Source: Nostoc sp. XA010 (lineage in GTDB: Bacteria > Cyanobacteriota > Cyanobacteriia > Cyanobacteriales > Nostocaceae). Taken from it: a stretch of DNA of 64,000 nt. This document shows, one piece after another, positions 1 to 7,997 of the stretch. The notes beneath the pieces are model-generated. The model made no database searches. It was not told the DNA's origin and was given only the letters and a program-made list of their open reading frames with translations. Positions within the stretch are counted from its first letter, which is position 1. The number at the start of each line of letters is the position of its first letter. The DNA lies in NCBI RefSeq assembly GCF_020829625.1, contig NZ_JAIVFX010000028.1:1-64000 (forward strand), given 5' to 3'. A program made the translations under genes and the position numbers.

Positions 1-137
1 TTACCAGTAGTAGAAAGCTTCCATCCAGTTGTTTTATATTCCACTGAACGACAGTGTTTTTTGAATTTAGGAAACCCTTTTTTACCCTTGGACTTCTTCT
101 TGCAATTAGACGCTCTCTTACGAGACGTACTTTTAGG
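1..137 (-). pseudogene. TnpB remnant (IS200/IS605 type), cut by window edge
   Basis: Read on the minus strand, the first 137 bases translate without stops to a lysine-rich stretch with KKGFPKFKKH and YKTTGWKLS. This matches the N-terminal part of IS605-type TnpB proteins (RNA-guided nuclease family). An in-frame TAA lies directly upstream at 138-140 with no start codon between, so the 5' end is missing or shifted. The rest of the gene lies outside the window, so it is not clear whether the element is dead. The call rests on motif similarity only. Confidence 0.6.
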
Positions 138-266
138 TTAAGTTGACATTAATGGGCATTGCTGTGCCCCTACACCTAGTGATATAATTTTGTACCGCGT
201 CTGAATGGGAACCACTATATCAGATTGCCATCTGAATTATTGATTAACAAGCTTAGAAAATACTTT

Positions 267-340
<74 letters not shown>

Positions 341-379
341 ATAACTCTACAAGCCCATTTATTTGTTACTTCTGATCGG

Positions 380-414
380 TTTTCTCTCAATCCAATAAGT
401 AGGTTGAGAGAAAA
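380..414. promoter_or_regulatory. Perfect inverted repeat abutting the integrase start
   Basis: TTTTCTCTCAA at 380-390 is exactly complementary to TTGAGAGAAAA at 404-414, with a 13-base spacer, and the second arm touches the ATG of the integrase gene. The motif TGAGAGAAAA recurs twice beside the right attachment site (7826, 7837). It may be an integrase arm-type site or an autoregulatory operator. It leaves no room for a normal ribosome binding site. Confidence 0.5.
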
Positions 415-1866
415 ATGAGAGAAAGTTTTGATCAAGTCACAGCAAGCGATTTAGGCAAACACTTAATTGGATATGAACGCTTATTAGCACTCTTCAAAGA
501 CATCCAGAAGCAAACCCCAAAAGGTGTAGGACTAAAACGAGAAGTCAAGACATCTGGTACATATATACTATTGCAATTTAAGATTGGTGATAAACGAACT
601 GCTAAGGCTTGTAACTGTGACTTTACCGAGATAGGGATAGTCAAGGCGCTAGAAAAAGCAAAACAGGTTAGTGAAGCGTTAATACGGTATAGCAGTGAGA
701 CAGAGTTCTGGAATTGGTACGATGAGTTCCTACTTGAGAAAAACGTCATCAAGAATGATCTGCTGACTTTTGAGCAAGCGATCGCTCTAGTAGAAGAGAA
801 TTTTTGGAACAGTTACAACGGTAAAAAACAAAAACGAGATAGAAACAATCCATCTCATCAAACTTGCTGGTATGACGCTTATGGGCGCTTTTACAAACTA
901 TTGCCAATAGAAAAAATAGTAAATCATGCCGATATTAAATTAATAGTTGACAGTAAAGAATCTGGTACTAAAAACTTCAAAATGTGTGTACGTTCAATGA
1001 AAAAACTTGCAGACATCATTGGTAATACTGGATTGAGTGATGAGTTAAAAAAGATAGATATTAGACAAACTAAATATAGAGATGACTTACAAAGTATTTC
1101 TCTTGATGACTTCCTACAAATGAGAGATATGGTATTAAATATACCCATTGATGATAAACGCTATAACATTGAGTCTCGTAAATCTTGGATGTTCGTATTC
1201 TCAATGCAAGTGGTATATGGGTTCAGAATTAGTGAAGTGTTTGCAGTTCAGAATATTGATAAACCATTTGTTACACGAGATAACGTCACTATAGCGGCGC
1301 TTAATGACCCTAACAACAAAGATATGATTGCTGTTGTGGGTGATAAGACGTTATTGGGAACTACGACTAAAACAGGTTATAGGTTAGCACGTCCATTGGT
1401 TCCACCTACTCATTTAGATTTGATTGAACAATTAGAAATAAAATCTAGTAGGTTGCCAATAGTCAGAATTGAAAGTAATAACCCTGTGTCGATACGGCAC
1501 AAATACACTAAAACTGCTAGGCAAATGTTATGCAATTGGCTGAAAGATAATAAATTCACTCAAACTCATGCTTTGCGTCACCTAGCTAATCTAAATGGGA
1601 TGATGGCTGGTATACCGTTAGAAAAAAGAGCTATGTCTCTTGGTCACTCCCCCGCAATGAATGACACAGTATACAAAAAACGTCAAACAACTAAGACAAC
1701 ACTCGATCTACTAACGCAGTCTACTAACCAAGCGATTCCGTTACAGTCAGCAGTTGCGATCGCTCATAAACTGAGATGTACTGATGAGAAGTCCACTAAA
1801 CTACTAGCTGCTATCTACAATGTGTCTGAAGATGAGATAACTAACATTATGCTAGTACTTTTGTAG
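415..1866 (+). CDS. Tyrosine recombinase (integrase)
   Basis: This 483-residue protein has the catalytic set of tyrosine recombinases in its C-terminal half: Arg271 in the motif GFRISEVF, His385 and Arg388 in HALRH, His411 in LGHS and the nucleophile Tyr420 in TVYKK. About 60 residues follow the tyrosine, longer than in most phage integrases. The N-terminal 250 residues should contain arm- and core-binding domains but show no motif I can name. The gene lies 74 bases from the left attachment repeat and reads inward, as expected for the integrase of this element. The start is the ATG at 415, directly after an inverted repeat; no clear ribosome binding site precedes it. The product should carry out integration into, and perhaps excision from, the tRNA-Lys gene. 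No excisionase gene was recognised. Confidence 0.9.
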   Translation: MRESFDQVTASDLGKHLIGYERLLALFKDIQKQTPKGVGLKREVKTSGTYILLQFKIGDKRTAKACNCDFTEIGIVKALEKAKQVSEALIRYSSETEFWNWYDEFLLEKNVIKNDLLTFEQAIALVEENFWNSYNGKKQKRDRNNPSHQTCWYDAYGRFYKLLPIEKIVNHADIKLIVDSKESGTKNFKMCVRSMKKLADIIGNTGLSDELKKIDIRQTKYRDDLQSISLDDFLQMRDMVLNIPIDDKRYNIESRKSWMFVFSMQVVYGFRISEVFAVQNIDKPFVTRDNVTIAALNDPNNKDMIAVVGDKTLLGTTTKTGYRLARPLVPPTHLDLIEQLEIKSSRLPIVRIESNNPVSIRHKYTKTARQMLCNWLKDNKFTQTHALRHLANLNGMMAGIPLEKRAMSLGHSPAMNDTVYKKRQTTKTTLDLLTQSTNQAIPLQSAVAIAHKLRCTDEKSTKLLAAIYNVSEDEITNIMLVLL

Positions 1867-2263
1867 CTGAATAAAGATACAATTATCAGAATTCTAAGTG
1901 TATTCCTCAATATATTGAGCAGTAGGAGAAAACGCCATTTGCAAATAGAAATACTGATATAAAACGACTACCCATTAGATTTTCCTAGTGTTATGTTGGG
2001 TTTGTAGGACATAGCTGAACTTTGAAAAAACTGAATACCCAAGACGCCCTGAGATAACAGAAGCATCGAATAGCCAAGATGCCGATGGTAGGTACGAAAC
2101 GGGCTGAGGGTATTCTGTATAGTACCTAACCACACTTTGAGAGAAAGTCTGGTTATCCCTTCTTTCAAGAATAGGTTAGTTATGTATTTATAAGATAGCT
2201 AGGTCGTGTACAAATCAGACTATTTCAGCCTAAACAACACAATAAAGAAAGGAACTATTAACG
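1867..2263. other. Intergenic region upstream of the primase gene
   Basis: No convincing gene is seen here. A TGAGAGAAAG motif at about 2137 resembles the TGAGAGAAAA motifs near both attachment sites. The last 60 bases are AT-rich and should hold the promoter of the primase-helicase gene; AAAGGA lies at a suitable distance before its ATG. Confidence 0.4.
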
Positions 2264-3823
2264 ATGCATAATCAGTATTACAGTTCTGATTCTGATAATC
2301 AAGATGTAGAAGGAATTGCTAATTTTACCCAAGAGGAATACGCGCCAACACGACCATTATTTCCACTATTGCCAGATACTAGTGAATATCTAGAAAAAAC
2401 CGATGCTGCAATCGTTAGTACGCCCAAAAGTAAACAAGGTACAATTCCACGAGCCGATATTATAGGTACAGAGATAGCTGAAAAATATAGAGGTAAATGG
2501 ATATTCAACGGTGAGGCTAATTGTTGGATGATCTATGAGTTTACACAACCTGGAATTTGGACTAAGGTTAATGATATCTGTATTGAGGGATTGATCAATA
2601 AAGAACTCAAAAACCAAGAAATAGCTGGCTATGGCTCTTGTAGTTACATCACCAACATTATTAGTAAAATTAGAATCGAATTGATAGAGATGAGTTGGCA
2701 AGAAAGGTTGCCTACAAAGTTATTACCATTTGAAAACTGCGTACTAGAAATAGCTACAGGAAATGTTCTTAAGCATTCACCAGAATATCGGTTTACTTGG
2801 TGTTTACCGCGTGCATTTGATAACTCTAGTAATGAGTTTCGGTTGATTGATAAGTGGTTGGATGAGGTTACAAGCACTAATCAATCAATCAAAATAATAC
2901 TACTATGTTACTTAGCTGCTATTCTCAAAGGTCGTTCTGATCTCCAACAGTTCTTACATCTTATTGGTTCTGGTGGAACAGGTAAGGGCACATTTTTTAG
3001 ACTTGCACAATCTCTCGTAGGTAACTACAACGTATGTAGCACTACTCTTAGAGATTTTTGTAGTAAAACCTTTGGAGTGGCTAATGCTTACAAAAAGCGG
3101 TTACTACTATTTCCAGATCAAACTCCATATCAGGGAGATGTACAAAAGTTTAAATCGCTTACGGGACAAGATGAGTTACAAGCAGAAGAAAAATATAAGC
3201 AACCATTTCAATTCAGATTTGATGGTATGGTCATCATGGTATCAAATGATCCTGTGTTTGATACTCGTAACTCATCTTGGCTTACAAGGAGACAGATTTT
3301 AATTCCATTCACAAACACTATAGATAAAAAGAAATGTAGAAATTTAGAAGAAGAGTTTCAGCCTGAGTTGAATGCATTAACTCAATATTTACTGAGTATT
3401 TCTGATGAAACAGTTACTGAAGTATTGAGGTGTGCAACCGATAACCCAGAACTTGCTCAACATAGTTTGGAGCAACAAATAAGTACTAATTCTATTGCAG
3501 GTTGGATTGATGAGTGTGTTATCCGAGATGGCACTAGCAAATGTGCAATAGGGAGCGATAAGACAGACAGCAAGACTCTATTTGGCAGCTATACACAATG
3601 GTGCCGCAAGTCTGGTAGCTCTGCTCCCACCTTGCGTACTTTTAGCCTCAATCTACTGGATTTTTGCAACTCTACTATGAGATGGGATGACGTAAAGAAA
3701 CTACGTAATAGCCAAGGTTATTACATTGACAGCTTGAGATTACGTCAACTTGGTAACGATGATCATCTTCCTTCACCACTAGTCAGTGTAGAGTCAACCT
3801 ACACAGTGAAGAGTGAGGTGTAG
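2264..3823 (+). CDS. P4/D5-type primase-helicase (replication protein)
   Basis: This 519-residue protein has a superfamily 3 helicase core. The Walker A motif GSGGTGKG is at residues 235-242, a Walker B-like LLLFPDQ follows about 50 residues later, and the sensor-type MVSNDP comes further on, in the order typical of D5/P4-like phage and plasmid replication helicases. The N-terminal 200 residues would match the D5 N-terminal linker. I see no archaeo-eukaryotic primase motif, so it may be helicase only. A short C-terminal domain (residues 400-500) may bind origin DNA. An AAAGGA ribosome binding site lies before the ATG. Its last bases carry the first of a set of CTACACA repeats, which continue downstream and may form the origin on which this protein acts. 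It implies that the excised element replicates. Confidence 0.8.
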   Translation: MHNQYYSSDSDNQDVEGIANFTQEEYAPTRPLFPLLPDTSEYLEKTDAAIVSTPKSKQGTIPRADIIGTEIAEKYRGKWIFNGEANCWMIYEFTQPGIWTKVNDICIEGLINKELKNQEIAGYGSCSYITNIISKIRIELIEMSWQERLPTKLLPFENCVLEIATGNVLKHSPEYRFTWCLPRAFDNSSNEFRLIDKWLDEVTSTNQSIKIILLCYLAAILKGRSDLQQFLHLIGSGGTGKGTFFRLAQSLVGNYNVCSTTLRDFCSKTFGVANAYKKRLLLFPDQTPYQGDVQKFKSLTGQDELQAEEKYKQPFQFRFDGMVIMVSNDPVFDTRNSSWLTRRQILIPFTNTIDKKKCRNLEEEFQPELNALTQYLLSISDETVTEVLRCATDNPELAQHSLEQQISTNSIAGWIDECVIRDGTSKCAIGSDKTDSKTLFGSYTQWCRKSGSSAPTLRTFSLNLLDFCNSTMRWDDVKKLRNSQGYYIDSLRLRQLGNDDHLPSPLVSVESTYTVKSEV

Positions 3824-4161
3824 CAACATAACCCAGTCAGGATAAGGGTTGTGTAGGTTGTGTAGGTTGTGTAGGGTCAGAGTATTATCCCTAATATATT
3901 TAGGAATGAGGCTCTGACCTGCAAACAAAATCATAAATCAAGTAAAAAGATATATGTAACCCCAGGGCAAACGCATCTAAAGTATAAGAATCCTTTAATA
4001 GCAAGGGTTTCAACGTTTTTAAATTTAGCCTATTTTTTCGTCAAGATCCTTATCCAGCAGGGGTTTCAGAAATGCCGTGCGTTCGCCCTGATATGTAACC
4101 CTACACACTCTACATAACCGAGTCAGTATAAGGCTTACAACACTACACACAATCCTACACA
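3799..4161. repeat. CTACACA/TGTGTAG iteron-like cluster, possible origin
   Basis: The heptamer CTACACA occurs at 3799, 4101, 4143 and 4155, and its complement TGTGTAG at 3850, 3859 and 3868. The last three have a strict 9-base spacing. Near variants (CTACATA) lie at about 4110 and 4175. The cluster begins in the end of the primase-helicase gene and surrounds a MITE. Repeats of this kind beside a replication helicase gene are typical of plasmid or phage origins, but no AT-rich unwinding element or DnaA box has been defined here. Confidence 0.5.
3952..4101. mobile_element. 128-bp MITE with 11-bp target duplication
   Basis: The segment 3963-4090 starts with CAGGGCAAACGCA and ends with its near-perfect complement (TGCGTTCGCCCTG at 4078-4090, one mismatch). 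It is flanked by the 11-base direct repeat ATATGTAACCC (3952-3962 and 4091-4101). Inside, two related segments (CCTTTAATAGCAAGGGTTTC and CCTTATCCAGCAGGGGTTTC) lie in direct orientation. It has no open reading frame. The duplication length fits IS4-type transposases, which is an inference from the known range for that family. Confidence 0.75.
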
Positions 4162-4312
4162 GTGTAATGTCAATCCTACATATTCAAAGTAACAAGTAAT
4201 GAGTGTTACTGTTTATCTCTATTGGTTACTATGAAGACTTAGTTAATCTTGATACAGGTAAGAGAAAGTGTAGTATAACTGATATAAGTATTAAATACTA
4301 CATTAGTTAGAT

Positions 4313-5752
4313 ATGGAATTTGCAAGAGCAATGGCTTTAGGTGGCAAAATAGTTCATGCAAATGGATGTAATTTTTCTTCCTACGACGAGCTTAAGTTGC
4401 TTTGTTGTGTATGCAGAGAGCCTGTTTGTCTCAAAAAGGGTGAATATAGAAAATCTCATTTCGCTCACTTTCCAGGTACAGACCCAAAACAAGTAGAACA
4501 ATGTGAATTGAGAGTTTCATCTTATGGCAACAAAACAGAAATTAGTAGTTTCACTAAGGATAGAGGACAAAGGCTAGAGATATTTCAACAGCACTTCATA
4601 AGTATGATTTCTGTTGGGGGAGAAAGAATTGTTGAGGATGTAGAATTCCACGACTGGATTGATTCAATCAAACGTGACAATAATCAAGCAATTAATAATA
4701 TTACCAAAGGTTGTATAGAATATTTTCTAACCCATCAGAAACAAATGGAGGTATCCTGTTTTTATCTCACAGATGATCAACCCTTACTTCAACAGCAAAT
4801 AGCTTTGGAAGTGATTGACTACTTGTGTGTCAAGTCTAGCTTGCAGTTGCTAAAGTATTTAGTTCATTATAGTGTGTACAAACTGTACAAGCATAAACAT
4901 GACAAGTTATTTAAACAGCAAATTACAACAAAACATATAGCTAATATTTGTCAATACACAGCTAAAGTAATTATGTTCACCCCTTGGATAGAGGTGATAA
5001 ATAATCCTAAAAACACACAGTTATTAACTACTAATACTTCCCAGCTACTTGAATCAAAACCAGTATCAGTTATCAAGCGTAACTGGTACGCCTTGTTCGT
5101 TCGCTACGGTAAAGAACAAGCTACCGTACATACCATTATCGAACAAATGAAGATCAACGCCATACCTGACTACAAACGCAACGTTAATAGCGGGTTAATC
5201 TCGTCAGATTTCTTACTCTCCGATATCATCCTAGATATCGCATATCCTCACGAGTTCTCTATGGCTAGCAACATGACCATAGAAAATTATAAATCGTATC
5301 TGTTCATAGAGATCGATGACCTATACAATACCGATGTTTTCTACAACATCATAGAACCGTTCTTCAAAAACCTGATCGACGTTATCGGATTCGTGGGCAT
5401 GAAAACACCCAAGTATGCTAATCCTGATAAGAAAACAAATCCCATACGTCTTAAGCAACAGTACAGTGTACAAGGACGTTCCGTTCTCAAGTACTATAAC
5501 GATACCGTTACCGTACCTGTTAACGTTTCCAAGGTTGACTACGAACGGTTACGCTTGTCAAACGGTAGTGTATCCGTCTTCGACGATGACTTGTATCAAC
5601 CTGGGGAACCTGTGTGGTTTGTGATTAACGCCAAGCACAAGGCAAAGTATTGGGTAGTTAAAAAACTAGATCAAGACCACTACCAAATTAGAACAAAAAA
5701 ATGGTTCAAGTTTCCCGCTTGCGCCAACATGCTCCGTAAATTTGACGGATAG
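4313..5752 (+). CDS. CoiA-like protein of unknown function
   Basis: The first 55 or so residues of this 479-residue protein match the N-terminal region of competence protein CoiA and related nuclease-like proteins: an alanine- and glycine-containing start, a cysteine cluster (CCVCREPV), KKGEYRKSHFAHF with the characteristic HFAH, then a helical stretch. The remaining 400 residues are not recognised. They contain hydrophobic and aromatic segments and an acidic stretch (EIDDLYNTD). CoiA is linked to processing of incoming DNA in Gram-positive competence; the role here is unknown and DNA processing is only a guess. Within the element it is the first gene after the possible origin. From about position 5,090 onward the codon use shifts to many CG-containing codons (CGTAAC, CGTTCG), which may mean the C-terminal half has another origin. 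Confidence 0.55.
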   Translation: MEFARAMALGGKIVHANGCNFSSYDELKLLCCVCREPVCLKKGEYRKSHFAHFPGTDPKQVEQCELRVSSYGNKTEISSFTKDRGQRLEIFQQHFISMISVGGERIVEDVEFHDWIDSIKRDNNQAINNITKGCIEYFLTHQKQMEVSCFYLTDDQPLLQQQIALEVIDYLCVKSSLQLLKYLVHYSVYKLYKHKHDKLFKQQITTKHIANICQYTAKVIMFTPWIEVINNPKNTQLLTTNTSQLLESKPVSVIKRNWYALFVRYGKEQATVHTIIEQMKINAIPDYKRNVNSGLISSDFLLSDIILDIAYPHEFSMASNMTIENYKSYLFIEIDDLYNTDVFYNIIEPFFKNLIDVIGFVGMKTPKYANPDKKTNPIRLKQQYSVQGRSVLKYYNDTVTVPVNVSKVDYERLRLSNGSVSVFDDDLYQPGEPVWFVINAKHKAKYWVVKKLDQDHYQIRTKKWFKFPACANMLRKFDG

Positions 5753-5851
5753 CAGCGATCGCACAATTAACTAATGGTTGACGGTAGCCATCATACCGTT
5801 ATCAATGAGTTAATCCCTCATATACCTACAAAACTTTGGAGACTAAAGATA

Positions 5852-6469
5852 ATGGCTAGCACATACTTTGTAGATCCATCCTCAGAGAAAGCGCTCGCTG
5901 TAGCCCAAAATCTAGCAATACTCAATGAGAAAATTGCGATATTAATACGTGAGACTGCTACTAAAACCACGACTAAACAAGAAGTATTCTACTTTCTAGC
6001 CAGCCACGACGGAGCTAGAGTTATATTTAAAAATGAGAAAAAAGTATTAAAAGAGTTGACAATCGATCTAGCGTATGGGTTGGAATTCGATCCTAGAGAT
6101 AAAAATGGAAAACTGCAACTTGACATAGTTAACTTACTATGTGAAATAAGCCGAGATCCTCACATGATTGATGTTTCACTTGGCTTAAAGTGGCTACAAG
6201 TTGCGTTTATTGTATTTGGTAAAGTTCACATGAGGGCTACATCCGTAGTATCGGTAGATATCGTTACAGCGACATTGCAAGACTGGATGGACACTATCAA
6301 AGCTACACAGTTAGAAGCTAGCGATAAGATTGAGATCGCTATCTGGTTACTAGATAGAAGTAAGCTAGGCAGAAAACTGAACGCTAGCGATCGCAAGAAA
6401 CTAGAAACTTTCGTTAAGTCTTTAGAACCCGTTGCAATAACTGCTACAGTGCCTACAGTGCCACAATAA
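5852..6469 (+). CDS. Unknown element-borne protein, 205 residues
   Basis: I do not recognise this protein. The start is placed at the ATG at 5852 (MASTYFVD), because GGAG lies ten bases before it; an upstream in-frame ATG at 5774 would add 26 residues. The product is soluble and mostly helical, with charged segments and a threonine- and proline-rich tail (TATVPTVPQ). After the TAA at 6467-6469 the same frame stays open for about 39 more codons with similar composition (ITVKPTTDATVAS). The gene may therefore have lost its true C-terminus to a nonsense mutation. Confidence 0.5.
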   Translation: MASTYFVDPSSEKALAVAQNLAILNEKIAILIRETATKTTTKQEVFYFLASHDGARVIFKNEKKVLKELTIDLAYGLEFDPRDKNGKLQLDIVNLLCEISRDPHMIDVSLGLKWLQVAFIVFGKVHMRATSVVSVDIVTATLQDWMDTIKATQLEASDKIEIAIWLLDRSKLGRKLNASDRKKLETFVKSLEPVAITATVPTVPQ

Positions 6470-6569
6470 ATTACAGTAAAGCCTACTACTGATGCTACAG
6501 TAGCTTCTCAAGTGGTTGACAATGTTAACGCTAACAAATCCAGAAATGGTAAAGTTACGCAACTAGTAA

Positions 6570-6848
6570 CACCATGCCTATGAGTATGCAGCAATTAGAG
6601 GGTCAACCGTTATTCCGTCAGACCTCGAATGGGGCAGTTTATCGAACCGAGCAAAGACAAAGTTAGCTAAAGAGAACAATTACTGGGGCGGTATCCGCAT
6701 CAAAACAGATGGCGAGAATGAGTTTCGCGGCACATACATTCATAGCTTAATTGCGATCGTGTTTGCTCAATGGTGTAATCCGAAGTTTGCATTGTGGGTT
6801 TCGCAACAAATGCGGAATGGAAGGGATGTTAGACAATGGTCAACTTGA
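6570..6848 (+). pseudogene. KilA-N domain fragment
   Basis: This frame encodes NNYWGGIRIKT and then IHSLIAIVFAQWCNPKFALW, which closely matches the second half of KilA-N, a DNA-binding domain of phage and large DNA virus proteins. There is an in-frame stop just upstream (6567-6569) and no ATG, GTG or TTG before the domain core. The frame ends at 6848 while the neighbouring frame is open to 7212. The simplest reading is a gene broken by frameshifts on both sides, possibly joined once to the genes at 5852 and 6826. An intact, translationally coupled small gene with an unusual start is less likely. Confidence 0.55.
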
Positions 6849-7212
6849 GTTTATCAACACGTACTTAGACAGCAAGGGTAAAATAAGAGTACTTTGGGCG
6901 TATGACGATCGCATATTCTTGTTACTAGCATTGAAACGTCGTTCTCACCTTATCCCCGATGACGCTAAGGATATCAAGATAGCTAAACAAACATATCAGC
7001 CTATTTCTAACGAACTAGTTATGGAAGCTTTTACAGAAGCTTATCAATTAGCTAGCGATCGTTCGATCGTTATGCCTAACACAACTTTGGATGCATACAA
7101 TCGTTACGCTATCGGCAAACTAGCAGAAATACAAGCAGAAATACAGAATGCAATCGCTAACGATAGTAAAGCAGATGATACGGCGATCGCTAACGACAGT
7201 AAGGAGCAATAG
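6826..7212 (+). CDS. Unknown protein, possibly the C-terminal part of the KilA-N gene
   Basis: The start is set at the ATG at 6826 (MLDNGQLEFINTYLD), which overlaps the end of the KilA-N frame by 23 bases; the frame is open from 6751. The 128-residue product is charged and helical, with the segments VLWAYDDRIFLLLALKRRSH and AIGKLAEIQAEIQNAIAND, and ends in a repeat of (A)IANDSK. No family is recognised. It could be a separate gene, or the C-terminal part of a KilA-N protein after a frameshift near 6,830. Confidence 0.4.
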   Translation: MLDNGQLEFINTYLDSKGKIRVLWAYDDRIFLLLALKRRSHLIPDDAKDIKIAKQTYQPISNELVMEAFTEAYQLASDRSIVMPNTTLDAYNRYAIGKLAEIQAEIQNAIANDSKADDTAIANDSKEQ

Positions 7213-7353
7213 TTGAGTCAACTGTATGACGATGGTTACACTAAAACACTCGTTAACAAGCTAGCCAAGGTCAAAAAAGTTAGCGTTAACGAGCTAGCTA
7301 AGGCATACGATCATAAATGTGACCTTGAAAACGATTTAATCAACCTCAAGTAA
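7213..7353 (+). CDS. Small unknown protein, 46 residues
   Basis: This gene starts with TTG at 7213, directly after the TAG of the preceding gene. AAGGAG at 7201-7206 sits six bases before it, the best ribosome binding site in the element. The product (MSQLYDDGYT, then VKKVSVNELAKAYDHK) is highly charged and probably helical. The bases contain a 9-bp inverted repeat (CTCGTTAAC and GTTAACGAG). A terminator follows at 7383, which fits a real last gene of a transcript. Function unknown. Confidence 0.45.
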   Translation: MSQLYDDGYTKTLVNKLAKVKKVSVNELAKAYDHKCDLENDLINLK

Positions 7354-7382
7354 CACTCAAGTCAACATAAGTTAACTCATAA

Positions 7383-7407
7383 GGTAGCTATCGTGGCTAC
7401 CTTTTTT
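7383..7407 (+). terminator. Rho-independent terminator
   Basis: GGTAGC and GCTACC form a stem with a short loop, and six T follow (7402-7407). It should end the transcript of the element genes to its left. Confidence 0.7.
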
Positions 7408-7440
7408 GTCAACTTATCACACTACTTAGTAGGAGTTCCC

Positions 7441-7605
7441 ATGATAGATTTTTCAGATTTTGGTGCGATCGCTGGTAAGGCAGTTACCAATACTGCCACT
7501 GTAGCTAAACCACAGGAATCAACCAAAGTTAAACCGAAGTTAACTATTGATACTAAAACCAGCAAAGCTATACTAACTGCCTCTGTAAGCCTTTGTAAAG
7601 GGTGA
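7441..7605 (+). CDS. Small unknown protein, 54 residues
   Basis: AGGAG at 7431-7435 lies five bases before the ATG at 7441, and the frame encodes MIDFSDFGAIAGKAV followed by a lysine- and threonine-rich tail. The start at 7441 is preferred to an upstream in-frame ATG at 7393, which would begin inside the preceding terminator. MIDFSDFGA resembles starts of small phage or plasmid single-strand-binding-type proteins, but this is too short to assign. The end (SVSLCKG) may be truncated. Confidence 0.45.
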   Translation: MIDFSDFGAIAGKAVTNTATVAKPQESTKVKPKLTIDTKTSKAILTASVSLCKG

Positions 7606-7825
7606 CATGAAGCGATTGTGGCTTGATATTACATGAAACTTAAAACAGAGGTATTACAGCCTGATACAGCTACGTTCCCTAATTCGTTAGGCGTTTATAA
7701 CGTGATCAGATAGTTTATTCATTAATAAATAAGACAAACTTATATTTGCAGATATAAATGATAAGTTTATCTCAATACAAGTATTCACCCCTATTTGGTT
7801 GTTTTAGGGGTACATTGGATTGAAG

Positions 7826-7846
7826 TGAGAGAAAACTGAGAGAAAA
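7826..7846. promoter_or_regulatory. Two TGAGAGAAAA motifs, 11-base spacing, near the right att site
   Basis: TGAGAGAAAA occurs at 7826-7835 and 7837-7846, 14 bases inside the right attachment repeat. The same decamer occurs at 405-414, and inverted at 380-389, near the left repeat. Spacing of 11 places both on one helix face. This fits arm-type binding sites for the element's integrase; it is an inference. Confidence 0.45.
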
Positions 7847-7859
7847 ACAAAAGCCTGAA

Positions 7860-7936
<77 letters not shown>

Positions 7937-7997
7937 GCACGAATAGCCATCATAGCAGACTTCTGACAATTTAGCTAGTACCGTGCCAAAAAACGAA

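Noticed and set aside
1968..2168. 66-codon minus-strand frame
   Set aside because: No ribosome binding site, no protein-like pattern, and it lies in the promoter region of the primase gene.
7240..7310. 9-bp inverted repeat CTCGTTAAC/GTTAACGAG as operator
   Set aside because: It lies inside a likely coding frame; the element is rich in GTTAAC and GCTAGC by composition, so chance is plausible.
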